NCBI RefSeq assembly: GCF_000150955.2 | Contig: NC_011671.1 | Coordinates: forward strand, 1,396,047-1,460,046 | Direction: 5' to 3' | Length of the DNA stretch: 64,000 nt | DNA from: Phaeodactylum tricornutum CCAP 1055/1 | Taxonomy: Eukaryota; Bacillariophyta; Bacillariophyceae; Surirellales; Neidiaceae | In this document: one piece after another, positions 53,089 through 62,675 of the stretch | Position numbering within the stretch: position 1 is the first letter of the stretch | Layout of the letters: the number at the start of each line of letters is the position of its first letter | The notes under the pieces: model-generated | Seen by the model: only the letters and a program-made list of their open reading frames with translations | What the model was told of the DNA's origin: nothing | Databases searched by the model: none | Made by a program: the position numbers and the translations under genes

Positions 53089-55128
53089 ATGGCGAATCCC
53101 AACGATGCCGAAAGCGCCTACGACGTCGGTGATGACCTGCCCTTACGACGGAATCGACAGAGCGACGGAAACAACACTCTGTCCGGGGATTCTAAACCAA
53201 CCGAAACGCGGAGCAATACGGATCGTCAGAGTAGCTCCGACGATGGCAATTCTGCCGATGATAATGAGCCTTTGTTTGCTTTTATGAAGGGAATCAGCGA
53301 TGATTTAGCGGCTCGCGTTCCACTCTACAAGGACGACTGGAGTCGTCCAAAAAGCATATATACTGTTGTGAACGCAACATTCTTTGCCTTCGTTATCCAA
53401 CTTATTCCGGCGCTTATTTTTGCCGAGCTCATGGATCGACAAACACAAGGAAATCTCGCCACCGCGGAAACTTTGTTGAGCTCAGCAATCATTGGAATTA
53501 TTTACGCCATTTTCGCCGGGCAGCCGCTCGTGATCATGGGAATTACAGGTCCTGTTGCCATTCTCCTTGGAACTTCTTACAGTCTTACCGAAAAATTTGA
53601 TGCTGAGTATTTTCCCTTTTTCTTTTGGATTTGCATTTGGGCTGGTCTCATGCATATCATTTCGGCCATGGTTGGTCTGGTTAGTTTAGTTTGGAAGGTA
53701 ACACCGTTCACGAGCCAGATATTCGAGCTTTTCATCGCCATTACATTCATTTACGCTTCTGTCCGTGATTTGATCGAGCCGATATATTTTGGGCAGGAAG
53801 ACAGTCGTCCAGATCGCAGTGCTCAATACGCATCGCTCTTGATCGGACTTGTGACGTTCTACGTTGCTTGGACCTTGCATTTTGCGGAAACGTGGGTTAT
53901 GTTCACGCGCCAAGTACGCACGTTCTTGACCAGCTACAATACGCTCCTAGCCGTGGTTTTTGGAACGGCTTTCAGCTATTTGCCCGGTGTAGATCTCGCC
54001 CAAAATGGAGTCGGTGGTCTCGACCGTGTCAATGTTCGCTTTACGCCGTGGAATTGGCAACCAACTGCTGATCGCCCCTGGGTTGTTTCGCCTTTTCAAG
54101 GAATCGATGTAGCCGGTATTTTTGCCGCCATTATACCTGGATTTATGTTCTTTCTTCTCTTTATCATCGATCATAACGTGTCGTCTATTCTGACGCAGTC
54201 GCCAAAGTTCAACCTTAAGAAACCAGCGGCGTATCATTGGGACTTTTTCGTTTTGGGCATAACATTCATTCCGTGTGCAATTCTTGGACTACCTCCTGGT
54301 AATGGATTGATTCCGCAGGCTCCACTGCACGCCCGAGCTCTGTGTACACGTGCCTACGCAACAGACGAACACGGAGTAAAACGAGAAATTGTGACTCACG
54401 TTGAGGAACAGCGTTGGTCGGCTTTGGCGCAAGCGTCTCTAATGTTTGTTGCCTTAGCCGCCTTCACAGTTATCAGCTGGATTCCACGTGGCTGTCTATT
54501 TGGTTTATTTTTATACCTCGGAATGGGAGCTCTGCATGGCAACGAGATCTGGGAGCGCGTAACGTTGGGCTTCATTGTTTCAAAAAAGCGCCCTCCTATT
54601 CCTGTTGTCCGGGAAGTTCCATGGCGCACAGTGCAGTGCTGGACTGTCATTCAACTATCCCTTGCTTTTTTAATTTTTGGAGTGGCCCAATTTGCAGATA
54701 TCGGATATATATACCCTGCACTGTTGACTGCTTTAGTACCTGTCAGGTCGTACGTAATGGAGCGTATCTTTAAACAAGAAGATATCAAATTTCTCGATCC
54801 ATTTGGCGAAGACGATGACAATTACCACCAAGAGCAACGTGAGATACACCGCACTCGCAACGACTCGTTCGACTCCGAAGAACTCAACTTCCCCAACCGT
54901 GCCGAATTTCGAGGTCAAGGAAAAGCACGTGCTTTACACAATCGCAAGCGTAGACACACTATCGGCCATGAAACAGATGACATTTTGGCAATGGAAGTCA
55001 CGAGGGCGTCAGTTGATCCGGCTCACTTGACGAAGACGAATACCACTTTACCAGTTATCGAGATTTTGGAAGCTGGAGCGTCGCGAAAGGTAGCGAATTT
55101 GAAGCCGCGGACAGCTGATAGCCTTTAA
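53089..55128 (+). CDS. SLC4-family anion transporter, BOR1-like
   Basis: Single exon, 679 residues. The longer frame begins on GTG at 53056, so the ATG at 53089 is used. A ~75-residue acidic/Ser-rich cytoplasmic N-terminus lacks the large band-3 domain. The membrane part has about 12 hydrophobic segments with SLC4 motifs: SAIIGIIYAIFAGQPLVIMGITGP near the start, WTLHFAETWVMFTRQVR, PGFMFFLLFIIDHNVSS and LGLPPGNGLIPQAPLHARAL. The last is close to the PP.NG..PQ.P.H...L of borate transporters (BOR1) and differs from animal bicarbonate cotransporters, so borate export is as likely as bicarbonate or chloride transport. The C-terminal ~110 residues are hydrophilic and charged. It sits between two Mutator-like elements, with 498 and 451 bp to either side. 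Confidence 0.9.
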   Translation: MANPNDAESAYDVGDDLPLRRNRQSDGNNTLSGDSKPTETRSNTDRQSSSDDGNSADDNEPLFAFMKGISDDLAARVPLYKDDWSRPKSIYTVVNATFFAFVIQLIPALIFAELMDRQTQGNLATAETLLSSAIIGIIYAIFAGQPLVIMGITGPVAILLGTSYSLTEKFDAEYFPFFFWICIWAGLMHIISAMVGLVSLVWKVTPFTSQIFELFIAITFIYASVRDLIEPIYFGQEDSRPDRSAQYASLLIGLVTFYVAWTLHFAETWVMFTRQVRTFLTSYNTLLAVVFGTAFSYLPGVDLAQNGVGGLDRVNVRFTPWNWQPTADRPWVVSPFQGIDVAGIFAAIIPGFMFFLLFIIDHNVSSILTQSPKFNLKKPAAYHWDFFVLGITFIPCAILGLPPGNGLIPQAPLHARALCTRAYATDEHGVKREIVTHVEEQRWSALAQASLMFVALAAFTVISWIPRGCLFGLFLYLGMGALHGNEIWERVTLGFIVSKKRPPIPVVREVPWRTVQCWTVIQLSLAFLIFGVAQFADIGYIYPALLTALVPVRSYVMERIFKQEDIKFLDPFGEDDDNYHQEQREIHRTRNDSFDSEELNFPNRAEFRGQGKARALHNRKRRHTIGHETDDILAMEVTRASVDPAHLTKTNTTLPVIEILEAGASRKVANLKPRTADSL

Positions 55129-55570
55129 TCAAAATGCTGTGTCGCTTACAGGTAGATGATTGGAACCAGCAAGTAACGGTTTGTATAGTATTTTTGTTAC
55201 CACAGCATAAATGTAGGAAGGCGTGTCTTCCGGCTTCACTTTTTATATTGCTCCTTTTCAAAGCGATAGCTTAAAAAGGCGCTGGGTGCAGAGAAGGGTC
55301 AAAAAAGCTTGCAGATCCACCTTTGCATAGATCTATGCATTTCGAATATGGTGTGGCTTCTAAGAATGTAAGAAAATATTTTGTCGTTTTGTTATCGCTT
55401 TGCTGGGAAAAGCAATAGCAATCTACCGGGAGAATTATTGTAAAACCTACCCTGTAACACCCATACCAAACTGATCCCGCAGGGAACACTTCAATTCAAC
55501 TGCATACGGGAACTTGATGTCATGACTGTCCTAAAAAAATAGCTGCTGAGGTAGGCACTGTCTAACATAA
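55129..55570. other. Intergenic region
   Basis: About 440 bp of AT-rich 3' flank before the 9-bp target duplication of MULE 1 (55571-55579). No gene was seen. Confidence 0.5.
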
Positions 55571-55579
55571 AAGTAAAAT

Positions 55580-55781
55580 GAGGAAAACCGCTATTTCGGC
55601 CTCTGCGACATGAAAAAATCGCTATTTCGGCCGAATCTGAAAATTTCAAAGTACTTTTGATTGAGCGCGAAACGGCTTCTAAGTAAAATTAGCAAATTGA
55701 AAATAATCAAATGCTTGGTGTATGCTCTGTATATAATATAGTGGAGGTATCGCGCTGGCATGGATGAGCTGCTTCCAACCC
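55580..55781 (+). repeat. MULE 1 left terminal inverted repeat
   Basis: Starts GAGGAAAACCGCTATTTCGG and holds two CGCTATTTCGG units 38-40 bp apart, possible transposase sites; ends CCAACCC. Confidence 0.9.
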
Positions 55782-55921
55782 ATGAGCCAGGGACGGACTT
55801 CACAAAACTCTTTCCAGTCAAAAGTCCCAATCCGGGGACTAGGATTGAGCTTGCAGCTTATAAATTGTCGTATAGAACCCTGCTGGAGTCTCAACCATTG
55901 ACATGCCCAGAAAAATTGTAG

Positions 55922-56185
55922 AAAGCTCTACCCTACATCGCCCAACTCCACTGCTCCCATTCCGACTTTGCATCGATCCAAACTCAAAAGGAAATTGAGA
56001 AACTGCAACGTGCCAAGCTGCTGCAAGCGCAACGCATCGAAGCAGAAAGGCAACGCCAAAGACTCGAAAAGCAGCGTCGCAAAGAAGCAGCGCGTGCCCG
56101 GGAAAATGAAGCCGCCATTGCAGCAGCAACTGCCAAGGCAGTGCCCCCTGCCTCCGGGAATGACAATGCATTCACCCTTTTCTGA
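55922..56185 (+). other. Coiled-coil-like ORF fragment in MULE 1
   Basis: An open frame of 87 codons without ATG reads ALPYIAQLHCSHSDFASIQT and then a long charged helix (EIEKLQRAKLLQAQRIEAE... RLEKQRRKEAARAREN). The composition is protein-like. It ends at TGA 56183-56185. Probably an exon piece of a host gene; family not recognised. Confidence 0.4.
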
Positions 56186-57329
56186 TCAATTGTCTGTTCC
56201 TACTTGCGCAACGGCTCCCCTATTATTGCAACACCCAATGGAAATGAGCCCTCGACACCACACGCAAACCAACCGGTAACATCTCCGTCCAATAACGTTG
56301 TACAAGTGACTGTGACGCCTACTCCCATTGTACGGGGCAGACTTGGCAAATCATCCGTCACCATCCACTCTGCACGTCTTGGCAATTTCCCCATCAACCC
56401 CTATGGTGACTGCCGTCCAGGCTCCAGTGTCTCTGGAAAAGTCCTCTACTCCCGCCCAAACTGGAACTAGTCATCCGTATCCTTTGACCCTCCCGCAAGC
56501 GTGGCAACCATCATGCCCCCCAAATTTTCGGTCACTGTTGTGAATGGAGCTATTGGTTCCGAGTGGCCTTGGTACCTATGGCAAACTCCAGTCCTACAGC
56601 ACCACCCCAGCAATTTCACATCCCCTATGGCCGGACATTGTAATATTCCAATGCAGACGTCACCAGTCTTCGCATTGGCAGGTCCAGAAACTTTGCCTAT
56701 GGAATTTTTGTTCCCTCCGTTTGCGGTACCGTTCTGGAATTACAACTTTGCACCGTTTTCACCAATCCTAAGTGGAGCAACAACACCTTTGCCGTCCAAC
56801 CCCCATCCCCGCTTACTCCACACTTGTCTTCTCATCCACTCTTACCAAACACAAACACAATAAAACTTTCTCGAAGCGTCCAAGCCGTCACGGCGCTGGC
56901 AAAGACCAACAGTGAGTCCGACGCCAGCTGGGAGAGACCGTCAATCCGAGTATTTGATATCATATCCATAAATTCCTCAATACCGTTCACCTCTGACGCC
57001 ACCATCTCTTCCAATTTGTGATTGTCACCTGCTTTCCAGCTGTTGCACCAGGAACTTGGCACATTCATGGGGACTTGTCACCAAGTCTGCTCTTAATTTG
57101 TCAAAAATGTGAATGCGCATATCCATTGATGCGGTACGCCAACCAATTTACCCTTTGACGGGAGATTCCTGTTCTAGTTCACAGGAAAAAAATGTTCCAG
57201 GATGATTGGAATAGACACCAAACAACAATGCCGAAGGCAAATCAAAGTAACAACAATACGGAATCGCTGTCATTACAGCAAGGACAAAGCACGGGATTTC
57301 CAATGACTATCTGCCAAAAAAACTTCCGG

Positions 57330-57605
57330 TCATGTGTTTGTCGTTTCCCCAAGACTCGCTGACAGTGAAGCAAAGTCAACTCCATCCACATAACTCCAAT
57401 ACGCCAGTACTAGAACTACAAGAGGGAGTGCGAAATTTGTGAATGCAGCCCCAATAGGTCCACCAAATTTGTTCTCGAACGCTGCCGCTGCACGGTTTTG
57501 TTGCTTGGGAATAGCCGTCGTAAGTGTCGTTGTGCTATAGTCTTCCGATCCCTTTCTAAGCGTCGAAGGCAACTTTTTATTCTTGTGTAACAAGATCTGT
57601 TTCAA
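57330..57605 (-). pseudogene. Fragment resembling the N-terminus of an ERG24/ERG4-type sterol reductase
   Basis: The minus strand reads FENKFGGPIGAAFTNFALP, then a hydrophobic span VVLVLAYWSY and a stop ~20 residues later. The aromatic-x-FGGP.GA motif followed by a membrane span opens the transmembrane domain of C-14 and C-24(28) sterol reductases (ERG24, LBR, ERG4). The open frame has no ATG (it starts on TTG), and the remaining ~350 residues of such an enzyme are absent, so it is at best a captured fragment. Similarity is by eye only. Confidence 0.4.
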
Positions 57606-57893
57606 AAGCTAACAGTAAGTTTTCTTCCCTATTCACGTCTCGTACCGTTACCCATCTTCATTGACTGCAAGGTCGTCCCGTCAGTCTACGTACTCTACCC
57701 GAGTGCACTGTCAGTTGTGGCTACTAAAAGAAGAGACATTTGCAGAGTGGCATTCATTCAAAAGACTGGTAGTGTATCCACACTTAATGTGTATTCGTTG
57801 TTCAAACTCCTGGGCTACACTTTGTTCTCTGTATGCGTGGGGTAAAGTGTTCACAGTCAACTGCTGTCCTCTCTAGACTGATTGAAGCTTGAA

Positions 57894-58095
57894 GGGTTGG
57901 AAGCAGCTCATCCATGCCAGCGCGATACCTCCACTATATTATATACAGAGCATTCACCAAGCATTTGATTATTTTCTAATTGATAATTTTACTTAGAAGC
58001 CGTTTCGCGCTCAATCAAAAGTACTTAGAAATTTTCAGATTCGGCCGAAATAGCGATTTTTTCATGTCGCAGAGGCCGAAATAGCGGTTTTCCTC
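57894..58095 (-). repeat. MULE 1 right terminal inverted repeat
   Basis: 202 bp, inverted copy of 55580-55781 with few differences, so the insertion is fairly young. Confidence 0.9.
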
Positions 58096-58408
58096 AAGTA
58101 AAATCCTGCAAACACATTTCAGCATCACTCTCTAGAATAAAAAAACCTACTAGAGACCAGTCCAAATACAGATGATACATAATTCGTTATATGGGCAAGT
58201 AGGACAACCCTGTGCTAACGGGCGCATACCAGACGCTTAGCGACGATCGTCTCGAAACAAAGCATAAATCGTCGCCTCACTTCGCGAAGTCTTTTTCTCC
58301 GTGTGGTCGATGGGTTGGAAGTGCATCCATCATCGACGAGAGTAATCAGTCTCAAAAATCAACAAAGTCAAGATCACCCAATAAGTTTAGGAGCATTAAG
58401 GCACAGCA

Positions 58409-58816
58409 ATGAATGGCGACGGTTCTGACAACGGCGCACCTGATTTTGAGGCGTTGAAAAAATCCGTGAAAAATGGCATTCGCAAGGCGGTGGAGGCAAC
58501 GAATCGTCTTCTCGCATCTCTAGAGACGACCACTGATAGCGTCAGCAAACCGTTGGCAAAGGGTGTGAAAAAGGTTGAACAAGAAGGTTCTTATCTGGCT
58601 GGACAAGTTATGCGCGTATACGAGCGCCGTTATGAGTATGGTCCTCACTTGGTCGCGGGCAGCGCTCTGGCAGTTGGAGGATTGATGACGCTTCGACGCG
58701 GTAAGATCTTAGGTGCTGCGTCAGCTGCCTTATCTGGGGGTCTCGCTTACGTTGCGGTTTATGAGCCAATTCCGCTGCAAGACATGCCTGATCTTATTTT
58801 TGGATCAAAAAAATAG
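58409..58816 (+). CDS. Small membrane protein, possibly MIC26/MIC27-like
   Basis: 135 residues, ATG at 58409. The first half is an amphipathic, Lys-rich helix region (LKKSVKNGIRKAVEATNRLL... DSVSKPLAKGVKKVE), then YERRYEYGPHLVAGSALAVGGLMTLRRGKILGA, two short hydrophobic segments around an RRGK turn, and YEPIPLQDM. Order and size resemble the apolipoprotein-O-like MICOS subunits MIC26/MIC27 (helical lead, G-rich span, basic turn, second span). That assignment is tentative. The gene begins ~310 bp after the MULE 1 target duplication, so its promoter may now include transposon sequence. Confidence 0.6.
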   Translation: MNGDGSDNGAPDFEALKKSVKNGIRKAVEATNRLLASLETTTDSVSKPLAKGVKKVEQEGSYLAGQVMRVYERRYEYGPHLVAGSALAVGGLMTLRRGKILGAASAALSGGLAYVAVYEPIPLQDMPDLIFGSKK

Positions 58817-59004
58817 TATATTCTGCAACTTGATCTCGAAATTAGAAGGCATTCAGTTCTTATACGCATATGGAGCTGATGTAGCTCACTATTAGCAATA
58901 TTTACAGGCGATCCATTCATTTACGATGTATTATGGTTTGCAAGCAATATTCTAATCAATTGTACAACCCAGTAGATCATAAATGCTCTTACGCAAATAT
59001 TTGG

Positions 59005-61620
59005 TCAGCTGTTCTGTGCCAGTCGACGATGAAGAATCGCTTCACGAAGTTTGGGAACCCAATGATCGTCAACTTTTCTGTTCACAAAACAGTTGTACTC
59101 CATTCCGTTTTCATCATAAGTTTCCTTGCCACTCCCTACGGAACCGTTTGGCCAAGGATACGCAACCGTGCAACCTTGCCATTTCTTGTCGTAGTCAAAG
59201 CGACATCGTCTTTTGTAACGATTGGTCATGTCGCGCTTGATAGTCTTTGTGTGTACCATGACAGCTTCGTGCAACTCATCTGTAACTCGCTCCGATGGAG
59301 CTCTTTCTCCAAACTTGCTTGACCATGTACCGTTGATCTGGTCCTTGTACTCCTTTAGTAGCCCTTTCGTAACGGTCGAGTAATGCACAAAATGATACGG
59401 AACGTAGTCTGCTCGGTAAATCTGTTTTCTCGCGCGTTCAGCCCAGGACGGCTTGGGACTACCAGCAGAGTCGCAGTTATAAGCTTCCAAAAATGTCTTA
59501 TTCTCGGACTTTTCCAGGGCCCTTCCGTCGTCAACACTGACACTGTGTTCTTGGCGAAGGTAGCCGCGCGAGCTCCGAAAGGAAAGTATGTTGGTACCCT
59601 GAGCTCCAGCATTCAGCAAGACATCTTTTAAATTGGTATAATTTCCCATCGGCACGAAGTACTCGTCCGTGTCAAAGGCTGCAATCCACTCGGTAAATGG
59701 GGCATATCGAGTTCGGCAGCTATTTTCGGCAGCATACTGACTGGAACGTTCTCCTGTTGAGTCATGAGCTGGTATATTGTTGTTGCAAACGATACTCGGC
59801 CAATCAATCCGTGTCACCCTGCCCGGAAACTTAGCAAGGCTCGACTCCAATGAGGTAGCATTCGTATGGGCCCCGGTATTGTCATAAACATAAATGTGAT
59901 CGAAACCCACCATCAAGTGAAATTCTATCCATTCCTTCAGACGCGAAATAGTATCTGTGTCGGCTCCTTTTTTTACGCCTCTTGTTTTGAACTCTGCTGA
60001 CGCCCAAAGACACGCCGACAGAAAGTTTGGCTTCGATGGTTTTGAAGGTGATTCTAAGATCGGATGTGTCTCGTAAGACTTTTTGTCAACATCGCCTCCG
60101 TTGGGTGTTGGTGGATGGCAGATTGGAATGTTTTCCCATCTTCCACTCGCCTCTATTCGTGGGAGCACACTTTGTTTGCCCCAATGCTTTCCAGGATCGA
60201 ATCCCTTCGCGGCCCATCTTTCTTTCGGTCCAATCATGTCTTCAGTCAAGTAATGCTCATTGTACCGCACACTGGATCGAATAGGAACTAAATCAAGGTG
60301 TACAGTCGGGGTGCCGTCGCTAAGGATTGAGTTTCCACTAGAAATCATTCGGTGTATTGAGGTGGCGTTTAAAGGGAGAGGACAATCAAAACGAAGGTTG
60401 CTTGTCCAAAAAAATCGACTATCCTTGCCTTTTGGCGTCAAGAGTCGATACCAGCCTTTGCGGTAGGCAGCCATTTCGTAGTTGAAAGGGTATTCGCTTA
60501 GGGTTTCGCCTAAAGTGACAGTTCTCGGGTGGCCTGATGAAAAATCGATGGCATGGAAACGACAAATAAATCTAGTGAACAATCCGTCGGGTGATGCTTC
60601 CTCGTACGGGGCGAGGCGGTAACGAGGCGGAGAAGAAGTGTTATTCACATATTCCGGATGCCAAAGCTTCGGCGCTAGAAATCGCGCCCGGACTTCGTCG
60701 ATCCGCTCGACACTGACAGACTGCATCAACGCTACTTGTGGCGCGAGACGCTTGACCTCCCGTGAGAAGTTCTTACCCGTCCGACACCGCCGCCGATTTT
60801 GTGCGATGAAATGAACTCTGGTACCATCTGGACTAGGGAAAACATCGTGAATCCAAGGCAGATAGGGATCGGCTTCCACAGGACAGAATGGAACTTCTTG
60901 TTCCGGAAAGTCGTCGGGAGTCAGTGTATCGCCGACATTCCAAACAATTGGCAGACCATCTTTGTCCAGTTCTAGGCCTCGATCGATAGGAAATTTTCCC
61001 GGCATATCATGACAGGTTTGTACTCGCGGATATTCTACCTTTCGTAAGGCATCAGGCGTGTGGGTACGGAGAGGCAGCGGCGTGTAAATTTCGGGGGCTA
61101 CTCCTAAGTCTTTCGGATTTTTGTGGTCCCCCCGCGATCCGGTGCCTGGGACAATGTCATTCAGACCAGGTTCCAAATAAGCACTAAGAGGCTTGCGGAT
61201 AGCCTGTGCTCCATGAGTAATCAAAAATGATTCAGCTCGTTTGGTATCAATCGTAACCGCATTGAATACCCCACTTTGCTCCGTACCGACAGTTACAAAC
61301 TTCTGATGCCAGTCTGTGACAGTAATATCAGATTTTTTGGGAAGTGCGGGGTAGTCTGGAACGCTTAAAAGTGCCGCTCCCGTCGCTACCACTTCCTCCC
61401 TGAGAAGGGATTGATGCTGTAGAGCTGCGAACACATGATCACTCTCCCTGCCTAAATTACTCAGTACGTGAAGGGCGACGGTATGGAAGAGCAAATAAAT
61501 CACACAAAAAGCGACTGCAGTCACGGAAATGGTTGAGAAAGCAAGACAAGACGTATAACTGGGGAAGGGACGCTTTCGCCGCAGGCGTGTTTGATGATTT
61601 GACCATTTCCCAGACACCAT
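59005..61620 (-). CDS. Type II membrane glycosyltransferase, family GT92 (DUF23)-like
   Basis: Single exon, 871 residues; the ATG at 61620 is chosen because the longer frame starts on TTG. A membrane span (AFCVIYLLFHTVALHVL, about residues 37-53) follows a basic tail, giving Golgi type II topology. The first ~480 lumenal residues are unrecognised. The C-terminal ~330 residues carry GT92 features: LKEWIEFHLMVGFDHIYVYDNTG, a Cys- and Arg-containing stretch, and WIAAFDTDEYFVPMGNY, where the DTDE corresponds to the metal-binding DxD. GT92 enzymes include the C. elegans GALT-1 galactosyltransferase; donor and acceptor are unknown here. About twice the usual domain length because of the long stem region. 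Confidence 0.82.
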   Translation of the reverse strand: MVSGKWSNHQTRLRRKRPFPSYTSCLAFSTISVTAVAFCVIYLLFHTVALHVLSNLGRESDHVFAALQHQSLLREEVVATGAALLSVPDYPALPKKSDITVTDWHQKFVTVGTEQSGVFNAVTIDTKRAESFLITHGAQAIRKPLSAYLEPGLNDIVPGTGSRGDHKNPKDLGVAPEIYTPLPLRTHTPDALRKVEYPRVQTCHDMPGKFPIDRGLELDKDGLPIVWNVGDTLTPDDFPEQEVPFCPVEADPYLPWIHDVFPSPDGTRVHFIAQNRRRCRTGKNFSREVKRLAPQVALMQSVSVERIDEVRARFLAPKLWHPEYVNNTSSPPRYRLAPYEEASPDGLFTRFICRFHAIDFSSGHPRTVTLGETLSEYPFNYEMAAYRKGWYRLLTPKGKDSRFFWTSNLRFDCPLPLNATSIHRMISSGNSILSDGTPTVHLDLVPIRSSVRYNEHYLTEDMIGPKERWAAKGFDPGKHWGKQSVLPRIEASGRWENIPICHPPTPNGGDVDKKSYETHPILESPSKPSKPNFLSACLWASAEFKTRGVKKGADTDTISRLKEWIEFHLMVGFDHIYVYDNTGAHTNATSLESSLAKFPGRVTRIDWPSIVCNNNIPAHDSTGERSSQYAAENSCRTRYAPFTEWIAAFDTDEYFVPMGNYTNLKDVLLNAGAQGTNILSFRSSRGYLRQEHSVSVDDGRALEKSENKTFLEAYNCDSAGSPKPSWAERARKQIYRADYVPYHFVHYSTVTKGLLKEYKDQINGTWSSKFGERAPSERVTDELHEAVMVHTKTIKRDMTNRYKRRCRFDYDKKWQGCTVAYPWPNGSVGSGKETYDENGMEYNCFVNRKVDDHWVPKLREAILHRRLAQNS

Positions 61621-62675
61621 CTGCAAATTGTCTTGTGTTCGTTAAAATTCTTGGAATGCCGAACAAGCTCGGAAAGGAGATACTTGAAGCGCAGTCGGTA
61701 CCATGCGCTATTCCCACAGTGCTTTTCTTGTGCAGTGATCAACCAAAGGATCGACCGTCCTCGAAGGAAATGCGGCCAAAAAAAGTGAATATGATGTCCG
61801 TACCAAATATTACCGTTCATTACCTTTCAATTGAGCAAATCCAGTGGTAGTGGATCTGGTGATGTGACATAGGTAGTATGTCGCAACCCCTATAATTTAA
61901 CCTTGTGTTGCGTATCATCACGTCCTGTATGGAATGTACTGTAAATATGGACCTACGTATCCACTACGGTGAGATTAACACAGTTTATCAGACCCAATGC
62001 ATACACGGATGTGTAGGTGATGTTTCTTGCCTTCGTGGGGAGAAACGGGTGAGAAAGTGGCTTGTTTGATACAGCTTTCATGGGTCTTCCCCATGGTCGC
62101 GGAACCGTACGGATCGAAACGATCGCACGGGTATTGAGCCGCTGTGGTCGGAATGGCCGGAACTAGCCTTAAATGGCGAGAACTTGCCGTTGTATACGGT
62201 GTGAAAGTAGACTGTTGTTTAGGTTATATACACACCCAACTGAGTGTGTTTTACAACAGACGGCCATTGTGTATGGTTAGGTCATAAGTTATGACTGAAA
62301 ATTTCGATATTTGTCGTTGGGTATGACACCGAAATCATTACCGATTTATCGGTGAGCTATGCTGGATAGCGTATAATACTAAGGCCGCTGTCCATAAGCG
62401 TGCTAGAAAAGTTATGTCATTGTGTATGACTCCCTTTTATTTAGCCAAACTATTGGTGAGTTACATTGGATGATGTAGAAAACTAGCCAGTTCCACTGGT
62501 GGGCCACTGGATTTGCTCGTGTGGCACTTATGGCCTGGAACGGAAGGTAGCCGAGCCTGGAGGCTTGTGTTGGCTCCTGCGGTCCGTGCGGCTTTTTCCG
62601 ATGGCGTTTTACTGCTTTTGAATTGCGTTGTTTTGTTTCGTTGTTCTTTCCTTCGTTGAAATTGTTCTTGATATC
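61621..62675. other. Region between GT92 gene and gag: probable retrotransposon LTR/leader
   Basis: About 1 kb without a coding frame of note. CAGTTTATCAGACCCAA (61981-61997) also occurs after the putative LTR at 43282-43902, so it may mark an LTR end plus primer-binding site; a short LTR such as TGTGACAT...TTAACACA (from ~61864) is possible but unproven. The rest would be the gag leader. Confidence 0.35.

Larger units (their letters stand above)
55580..58095. mobile_element. Mutator-like element (MULE 1), non-autonomous, gene-fragment carrying
   Basis: 2516 bp with 202-bp terminal inverted repeats and a perfect 9-bp target duplication AAGTAAAAT (55571-55579 and 58096-58104). Long TIRs with a 9-bp duplication point to the Mutator superfamily. 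No transposase is present. The interior has a coiled-coil-like ORF piece (plus strand), proline-rich open frames (about 56204-56863, plus) and a minus-strand piece resembling sterol reductases (57330-57605). This is the layout of a Pack-MULE. Confidence 0.82.

Noticed and set aside
61533-61850. 105-codon plus-strand ORF overlapping the start of the GT92 gene
   Set aside because: It overlaps the coding start of a well-supported minus-strand gene and has no recognisable domain.
62215-62265. Inverted CTGTTGT...ACAACAG pair as LTR ends
   Set aside because: Only ~45 bp apart and no second copy in the window; too little to define an LTR.
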